This document shows positions 59,750 to 64,000 of a stretch of 64,000 nucleotides of DNA, in pieces. Source of the stretch: Ureibacillus thermophilus (GTDB lineage: Bacteria > Bacillota > Bacilli > Bacillales_A > Planococcaceae); assembly GCF_042657185.1 (NCBI RefSeq), contig NZ_JBHSNN010000063.1. One strand, 5' to 3'. The first letter of the stretch is position 1, and the number at the start of each line of letters is the position of its first letter. The notes below the pieces were generated by a model that was given only the letters and a program-made list of their open reading frames with translations, ran no database searches and had not been told where the DNA came from. The position numbers and the translations under genes were made by a program.

Positions 59750-60805
59750 TTAAGAATTTCTTGTTTTAAAAAGCAGATAGATAAAATATGGCGCTCCAAT
59801 TCCTGCAGTGAATACGCCTGCAGGCACCTCTAAAGGTGAAAAGGCGGTCCGGCCGATTAAGTCTGCAAGCATTACAAGTATTCCTCCAATAAATGCGGAT
59901 GTAGGGATCAACGCCTCGAAGGATGAGCCAACAAGCCGTCTTGCCATATGGGGAGCCATCAGCCCAACAAAACCAATCGTGCCGGCAAAAGCTACTGAAA
60001 TGCCAATTAACGCTGTACTTAACATTAATAATAGAAACCTATGTTTTTGAACGTTATCGCCTAGCCCAGTTGCTACATCATCACCTAATTCCTGAACATT
60101 AAGCTGTCTAGTAGCAAGAATGGCGAGGATAATTAAGATAACCGCCCCTGGAACAAGAATTGCAACGTTTGTCCAATTCGATCCATAAACTGAGCCCGTA
60201 ATCCAAATATTTGCTTGGCTTGCTTGATAGATTGGTCCAGTTACCATTAAAAATGTGGTGAACGCCTGCATAAGTGCGGAAATCCCGATGCCAATTAACA
60301 CAAGGCGAATAGGGGGTACCCCATTTTTCCAAGAAAGGAAATAAACTAAGACCCCCACCACACTAGCACCAATAAATGCAGCTAATGGCAACCAAGCTAT
60401 GCTGACTGTTAAAGAATGGTTCTGATCGCTGAAGATGGACATAAAACCGACAACTGCTACTGCCGCACCGCCAGAAATCCCCAATACTTCAGGTGATGCA
60501 AGTGGGTTTCTTACTAATCCTTGTAAAATGGCGCCAGCAATCGCTAGGGAAATACCGACAGTTAAGGCGACGATAATTCTTGGCAGACGGAATGATGTGA
60601 TAACCAATGTTTCCATCTCTGGACCTAAGCCAAGTAGAACTTTAACAACTGTCAACGGGTTGATCTTCATTTCCCCTAAACCCGTGCTTATTACAAAAAC
60701 AACAAAGGCGATTATAGCTAAAGTTGTATAAATAAATGCAGCTTTTCGATCAATTAGTAATGACATCTTGCCGTTAAAAAGGCGTAAATTTTTGTATTTA
60801 CTCAT
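59750..60805 (-). CDS. Iron-siderophore ABC permease (FecCD family), second subunit
   Basis: A 351-residue polytopic permease of the FecCD/BtuC type (about nine to ten hydrophobic segments; FRLPRIIVALTVGISLAIAG, GFVGLMAPHMARRLVG). The ATG overlaps the stop of the preceding permease (ATGA). The N-terminus carries a short basic cytosolic stretch before the first helix. Confidence 0.95.
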   Translation of the reverse strand: MSKYKNLRLFNGKMSLLIDRKAAFIYTTLAIIAFVVFVISTGLGEMKINPLTVVKVLLGLGPEMETLVITSFRLPRIIVALTVGISLAIAGAILQGLVRNPLASPEVLGISGGAAVAVVGFMSIFSDQNHSLTVSIAWLPLAAFIGASVVGVLVYFLSWKNGVPPIRLVLIGIGISALMQAFTTFLMVTGPIYQASQANIWITGSVYGSNWTNVAILVPGAVILIILAILATRQLNVQELGDDVATGLGDNVQKHRFLLLMLSTALIGISVAFAGTIGFVGLMAPHMARRLVGSSFEALIPTSAFIGGILVMLADLIGRTAFSPLEVPAGVFTAGIGAPYFIYLLFKTRNS

Positions 60806-61806
60806 CGCGCATTGAACCCCCTTCTTGCAATATAGATAAAGAATGGAGTTCCAATTGCGGCGGTCATCACACCAACAGGGACTTCTGATGGCATTACTAT
60901 GTATCTGGCAGCAATATCTGCTGCTAATAATAAAATTGCCCCCAAAACTCCCGCCATTGGAATAACCCAGCGGTGATCCATTCCTACAATTGCTCTTGCA
61001 AGATGTGGGACGATAATTCCGACAAAGCCAATTGGTCCTGCAACAGCGACAGAAGATCCAGCTAATAATATAACCAAAATTCCAATCGCAATTTTTATGA
61101 AACCAGTATTTAAACCTAATCCTTTGGCAACATCTTCACCCATAGCAAAAATATTCATTTTTCCTGAAATGAATATTGAACCAAGCCAGGCTATAGTCAT
61201 ATAAGGAATAACTGAAATAAGCGTTTCAAGATTTCTCCCTGCAACAGACCCTGCCAGCCAAAACAATACTTGGTCAAGTAGTGCTTCATCGAGAACGAGC
61301 AATCCTTGGGTAAAACTAGCAAACATCGCAGAAATCGCTGCTCCAGCTAGGGTTAACTTCATCGGTGTCAGCCCCTCACGCCCAAAAGAACCCATTATGT
61401 AGACACTAATGGCAGCAAAAGCGGCGCCAAGAAACGCAAGTATGTTAAAACTTTGCATATTATGAACAGAAAATATTGTCATAGCAACAACAACTGCAAA
61501 GCCTGCTCCCGCATTAATACCAAAAATTCCCGGTGAAGCTAACGGGTTTTTTGTTAACGTCTGCATTAGAACTCCGGCAATCGCTAGGCTTGCTCCAACT
61601 GCCGCAGCTATTAATGCCCTTGGGATTCTTACTTTTTGAATAATAACATGTTCATTCGATCCATTGTAATGGGTAAAAGAATCAATGGCTGTTCTCCACG
61701 TAGTATCTGCATATCCAAAGATAACACTGGCACACATAAAACCAATCATTAATAGAAAAGTAACAAAAAGGCCAATCCATTTATAAGAAGTCCTTTTCAA
61801 CAACAT
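60802..61806 (-). CDS. Iron-siderophore ABC permease (FecCD family), first subunit
   Basis: A 334-residue FecCD permease (VRIPRALIAAAVGASLAIAG, GFVGIIVPHLARAIVGMDHR). First gene of the four-gene minus-strand operon (permease, permease, ATPase, FhuF). AGAGAGGTC precedes the ATG. It is divergent from the binding-protein gene, and the shared intergenic region holds two promoters and Fur boxes. Confidence 0.95.
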   Translation of the reverse strand: MLLKRTSYKWIGLFVTFLLMIGFMCASVIFGYADTTWRTAIDSFTHYNGSNEHVIIQKVRIPRALIAAAVGASLAIAGVLMQTLTKNPLASPGIFGINAGAGFAVVVAMTIFSVHNMQSFNILAFLGAAFAAISVYIMGSFGREGLTPMKLTLAGAAISAMFASFTQGLLVLDEALLDQVLFWLAGSVAGRNLETLISVIPYMTIAWLGSIFISGKMNIFAMGEDVAKGLGLNTGFIKIAIGILVILLAGSSVAVAGPIGFVGIIVPHLARAIVGMDHRWVIPMAGVLGAILLLAADIAARYIVMPSEVPVGVMTAAIGTPFFIYIARRGFNAR

Positions 61807-61837
61807 CTTTTTGAAGACCTCTCTTTTTTATTTTAAG

Positions 61838-61865
61838 TCTATATACAACTAAACATAGCTGTCAA
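61838..61865 (-). promoter_or_regulatory. Predicted promoter of the permease operon
   Basis: Minus-strand TTGACA (61865-61860) and TATAGA (61843-61838), 16-bp spacer. The Fur box at 61872-61886 lies just upstream of this -35. Confidence 0.6.
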
Positions 61866-61871
61866 TGACTT

Positions 61872-61886
61872 TGATAATCATTTTCA
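61872..61886. promoter_or_regulatory. Fur box between the divergent iron operons
   Basis: TGATAATCATTTTCA matches the 7-1-7 Fur consensus TGATAATnATTATCA at 13 of 14 positions. It lies between the two divergent promoters, so it can regulate both. Confidence 0.8.
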
Positions 61887-61894
61887 ATTGTATA

Positions 61895-61924
61895 TTGACA
61901 GGGGTGTATAGGTTACTTTATGAT
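61895..61924 (+). promoter_or_regulatory. Predicted promoter of the siderophore-binding protein gene
   Basis: TTGACA (61895-61900) with TTATGA after 17 bp or TATGAT after 18 bp (61918-61924). A second Fur-like box follows at 61933-61947. Confidence 0.65.
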
Positions 61925-61932
61925 TAGTTTGT

Positions 61933-61947
61933 TGAAATTGATTATCA
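61933..61947. promoter_or_regulatory. Second Fur-like box
   Basis: TGAAATTGATTATCA matches the 7-1-7 consensus at 12 of 14 positions; an overlapping register at 61939-61953 matches at 11 of 14. It lies between the promoter and the ribosome site. Confidence 0.6.
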
Positions 61948-61978
61948 TTTACAATTAGTTAAGGAGGATACAGTACAA

Positions 61979-62965
61979 GTGAAACTGTTCAAAACATTTT
62001 TGCTACTTTTCTCTGTTATAGCTGTTTTATTGCTGGCGGCATGTGGCGGCAAAGAAGAAAAAGCAACTGAGAAAACAGATCAAAAAACGACAGAAGAAAG
62101 TACGTATACAATTGAACATGCAATGGGACCCACAGAAATCAAAGGTACTCCAAAAAGAGTTGTTATTCTTACAAACGAAGGAACCGAAGCGTTATTGGCT
62201 CTAGGAGTAAAGCCAGTTGGTGCGGTTCAATCTTGGCTTGGTGATCCTTGGTATGAACATATTAGCAAGGATATGGAAGGCGTCGAAGTTGTTGGGACTG
62301 AGAGTGAAGTAAATGTGGAGAAAATTGCTTCGTTAAAACCTGATTTAATTATCGGGAACAAGCTTCGCCAAGAAAAAATTTATGATCAATTAAATGCCAT
62401 TGCACCTACTGTTTTTTCTGAAACCTTACGTGGTGATTGGAAAGAAAACTTTAAGTTATATGCTAAAGCGCTAAATCTCGAAGAAAAAGGAAATGAGGTA
62501 TTAGGTCATTACGAACAACACGTTGCCGACGTGAAAGAAAAACTTGGTGACAAAGTGAACAAAGAAATTTCTGTTGTTCGCTTTATGGCTGGAAAATCCC
62601 GTATTTATTACACTGATTCATTCTCAGGGGTTATTTTCAATGAATTAGGTTTCAAGCGTGCTGCTCATCAGGAAGAGTTGTTTACTTCAGATAATAAACT
62701 TGGCAATTTAGCTGTTGAAGTAGGAAAAGAAGTGATTCCGAAAATGGATGCAGATTACCTATTCTACTTCACTTATGCTCCACAGGGAGATCAAGAGGCA
62801 TTAAATACAGCAAAGGAATGGACAAGTGATCCTCTATGGCAAAATCTAAATGCCGTTAAAAACGGTAATGCTTTTGAAGTGAGCGATGCAATTTGGAACA
62901 CTTCCGGCGGTGTAATTTCAGCAAACTTGATGTTAGATGATTTAGAAAAATTATTAACGAATTAA
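61979..62965 (+). CDS. Iron-siderophore-binding lipoprotein
   Basis: A 328-residue substrate-binding protein. The lipoprotein signal ends in LLAAC (lipid-attached Cys about residue 21), followed by a Lys/Glu/Thr-rich spacer and a periplasmic-binding-protein fold of the helical-backbone class (PKRVVILTNEGTEALLALGV, LKPDLIIGNK). GTG start with AAGGAGG. It is divergent from the permease operon that it serves. A family-2 repeat (copy F) follows as the 3' region. Confidence 0.93.
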   Translation: MKLFKTFLLLFSVIAVLLLAACGGKEEKATEKTDQKTTEESTYTIEHAMGPTEIKGTPKRVVILTNEGTEALLALGVKPVGAVQSWLGDPWYEHISKDMEGVEVVGTESEVNVEKIASLKPDLIIGNKLRQEKIYDQLNAIAPTVFSETLRGDWKENFKLYAKALNLEEKGNEVLGHYEQHVADVKEKLGDKVNKEISVVRFMAGKSRIYYTDSFSGVIFNELGFKRAAHQEELFTSDNKLGNLAVEVGKEVIPKMDADYLFYFTYAPQGDQEALNTAKEWTSDPLWQNLNAVKNGNAFEVSDAIWNTSGGVISANLMLDDLEKLLTN

Positions 62966-62997
62966 TCGGCCATAACATCCCAAGTATAAACTTAGAA

Positions 62998-63125
62998 GTG
63001 GTCGTCTGAAAAAGCCATTTTGAAACGGCACTTTGCGACGAGGATAGTAAAACTTGTTTCAACTAGCTCAAGGAGCAAAGGTTGATTATATAAGAGTGTC
63101 TGGAAAGTTTAGACTTTCTAGACAC
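62998..63125 (+). repeat. Family-2 repeat, copy F (128 bp, divergent)
   Basis: In the opposite orientation to copies D and E on the plus strand. It begins GTCGTCTGAAAAAGCCATTT and ends GTGTCTGGAAAGT...ACTTTCTAGACAC plus a T-run. It retains the order of blocks but is shorter. Like D and E it lies directly 3' of a gene (the binding protein) in that gene's direction. Confidence 0.65.
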
Positions 63126-63132
63126 TTTTTTT
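63096..63132 (+). terminator. Terminator at the end of repeat copy F
   Basis: GTGTC..GAAAGT pairs with ACTTTC..GACAC, followed by seven T. It probably terminates the binding-protein transcript. The rest of the gap to 63271 shows no gene. Confidence 0.9.
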
Positions 63133-63271
63133 GCACCCTTTGAATAATGCGCTTCAATTATTTACTTCTTAGTTATTTTTTGATCAAAATAAATGGTTGA
63201 AAAAATGAGCAAAATACCATTTGAGAAATAGTCATGCTGTTTCTCATTTTATCTCAATGAGGAGGATTGCT

Positions 63272-63484
63272 ATGCCGAATGTAGAAGTAAACTGTACCGT
63301 CTCCAATTGCTATTTCCACAGAAAAGGAAATATCTGTGGTGCGGAGAAAATTTTAATTGATACGGATTCAGATTCCAAAGATAAGTCGTCAGAGTTTGCT
63401 TCAGAAGTAGACTTCCGAAAGATTGAGGAAAGGGCTAAATCATCAGAAGAAACTTGCTGTAAAACGTTCAGACCTAAAAAGTAG
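63272..63484 (+). CDS. DUF1540 family Cys-rich small protein
   Basis: A 70-residue protein with the DUF1540 pattern VNCTVSNCYFHRKGNICGAEKILI plus a C-terminal CC. The four conserved Cys suggest a small metal-binding fold; function is unknown, though several members are sporulation-associated. GAGGAGG lies before the ATG at 63272; the frame is open from 63221. Confidence 0.88.
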   Translation: MPNVEVNCTVSNCYFHRKGNICGAEKILIDTDSDSKDKSSEFASEVDFRKIEERAKSSEETCCKTFRPKK

Positions 63485-63571
63485 ACTTTCGGAAGTATGG
63501 GCAGGCCAATCATTGAGAAATTGCGGGGACTAATCTTTTTAGTCCCTTATTTTTTGAGGAGCTGTAATGTA

Positions 63572-63934
63572 ATGTATGAAGTCATTGTCAATCAACTGAA
63601 ACAAATTGAACGCAGTCATCACGTAAAAGTATTATTTGCTGTTGAATCTGGTAGTAGAGCATGGGGAATTGCCTCAAAAGAAAGTGATTACGATGTTCGC
63701 TTTATTTATATCCATCCAGTAGACTGGTATCTTACAATCGATCCCCAAGGAATTGGAAAAAAACGAGATGTCATCGAGTTACCGATTCACGATCATCTTG
63801 ATATAAGCGGTTGGGAAGTTACAAAAGCTTTAAGGTTATTCCGAAAATGTAATCCTTCTATTTTAGAATGGATGAGAAGTAGCCCCATTTATTTACAACC
63901 ATATAGCTTTATTTCTAAGTTGCGCTTATTGTAA
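63572..63934 (+). pseudogene. YcgL-type nucleotidyltransferase, C-terminally truncated
   Basis: A start at 63572 gives MYEVIVNQLKQIERSHHVKV, then the nucleotidyltransferase core: GSRAWG (G-S motif), SDYDVRFIY (metal-binding Asp pair) and HDHLDISGWEVTKALRLF. The family (YcgL, DNA polymerase beta superfamily) is usually about 250 residues; here the frame stops after 120, right where a 59-bp inverted repeat begins (63939). The gene was most likely cut by an insertion that continues past the window. The missing part carries the helical domain. Confidence 0.75.
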
Positions 63935-63938
63935 ATTA

Positions 63939-63997
63939 GCACATTATTTCAGAATCCCTTTTTCAAATTATTTCAGGCGGATTCGGAAATAATGTGC
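63939..63997. repeat. Inverted repeat at the right window edge (possible insertion boundary)
   Basis: GCACATTATTTCAGAATCC (63939-63957) pairs with GGATTCGGAAATAATGTGC (63979-63997), 18 of 19 positions, around a 21-bp spacer containing another ATTATTTC. It abuts the broken nucleotidyltransferase gene. It could be the paired end sites of a transposon or a palindromic element. The window ends 3 bp later, so this cannot be resolved. Confidence 0.6.
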
Positions 63998-64000
63998 AAA

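Noticed and set aside
1..64000. CRISPR arrays, tRNA or rRNA genes, intact insertion sequences or prophage
   Set aside because: I saw no short regularly spaced direct repeats with unique spacers, no tRNA cloverleaf or rRNA sequence, and no intact transposase or phage gene.

Overview
The window is a low-GC chromosomal segment from an endospore-forming member of the Bacillales, reading away from the replication origin. It carries the conserved run yidC2-jag-mnmE-mnmG-rsmG-noc-parA-parB, then ychF, rpsF-ssb-rpsR, gdpP-rplI-dnaB, purA, walRKHIJ, an htrA-type protease and rlmH. Noc, a YyaC-type spore protease relative and a full WalRKHIJ locus place it in Bacillales. The mix of lutABC, mqo, ahpCF and FhuF-type genes and the short intergenic repeats suggest a Lysinibacillus/Ureibacillus-like organism (Caryophanaceae). 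That genus-level guess is inference only.

Layout. 1-31 kb is the origin-proximal housekeeping core: membrane insertase, tRNA/rRNA modification, chromosome partitioning with a perfect parS inside parB, ribosomal proteins, c-di-AMP phosphodiesterase, replicative helicase, adenylosuccinate synthetase and the Wal cell-wall regulon controller. Lone accessory genes interrupt it, notably an NYN-domain nuclease gene at 10.9-11.6 kb with its own promoter and a terminator in its leader. 31-35.9 kb is the variable region. DnaA boxes cluster around rlmH. The last seven codons of rlmH are repeated 1974 bp downstream, and between the repeats lie inverted repeats, a decayed large serine recombinase and a coiled-coil/CHAT caspase-like gene. 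This is the architecture of an SCC-type element. Beyond it lies a graveyard of truncated genes. 35.9-45 kb is a lactate module (lutABC, a GntR regulator, L-lactate permease) followed by pyruvate carboxylase. 45-64 kb is a mosaic of small operons: manganese catalase, AzlCD with a divergent LysR regulator, HxlR, AhpCF, a Nudix hydrolase, Mqo, SfsA, a Fur-type iron-siderophore uptake cluster, and a truncated nucleotidyltransferase at an inverted repeat at the right edge.

How the genes work together. ParA/ParB/parS, Noc and two DnaA-box clusters (upstream of mnmE and around rlmH) link replication initiation, segregation and division. WalRK with WalH/WalI and an M23 LysM/G5 peptidase form a wall-homeostasis block. 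LutP-type permease, LutABC and pyruvate carboxylase form a route from lactate through pyruvate to oxaloacetate, and identical 13-bp palindromes upstream of lutA and lctP imply shared repression. The iron cluster is divergently transcribed around a near-consensus Fur box.

Two families of non-coding repeats recur, each in three copies and each next to gene 3' ends: a 256-316 bp family with GGGACA-type ends, and a 128-216 bp family with GGCTGTCC-type ends. Both carry terminator-like hairpins. The most interesting region is the small SCC-like element at rlmH with its single CHAT-protease cargo. Starts were chosen from Shine-Dalgarno spacing and family N-termini, so several genes begin later than the longest open frame.
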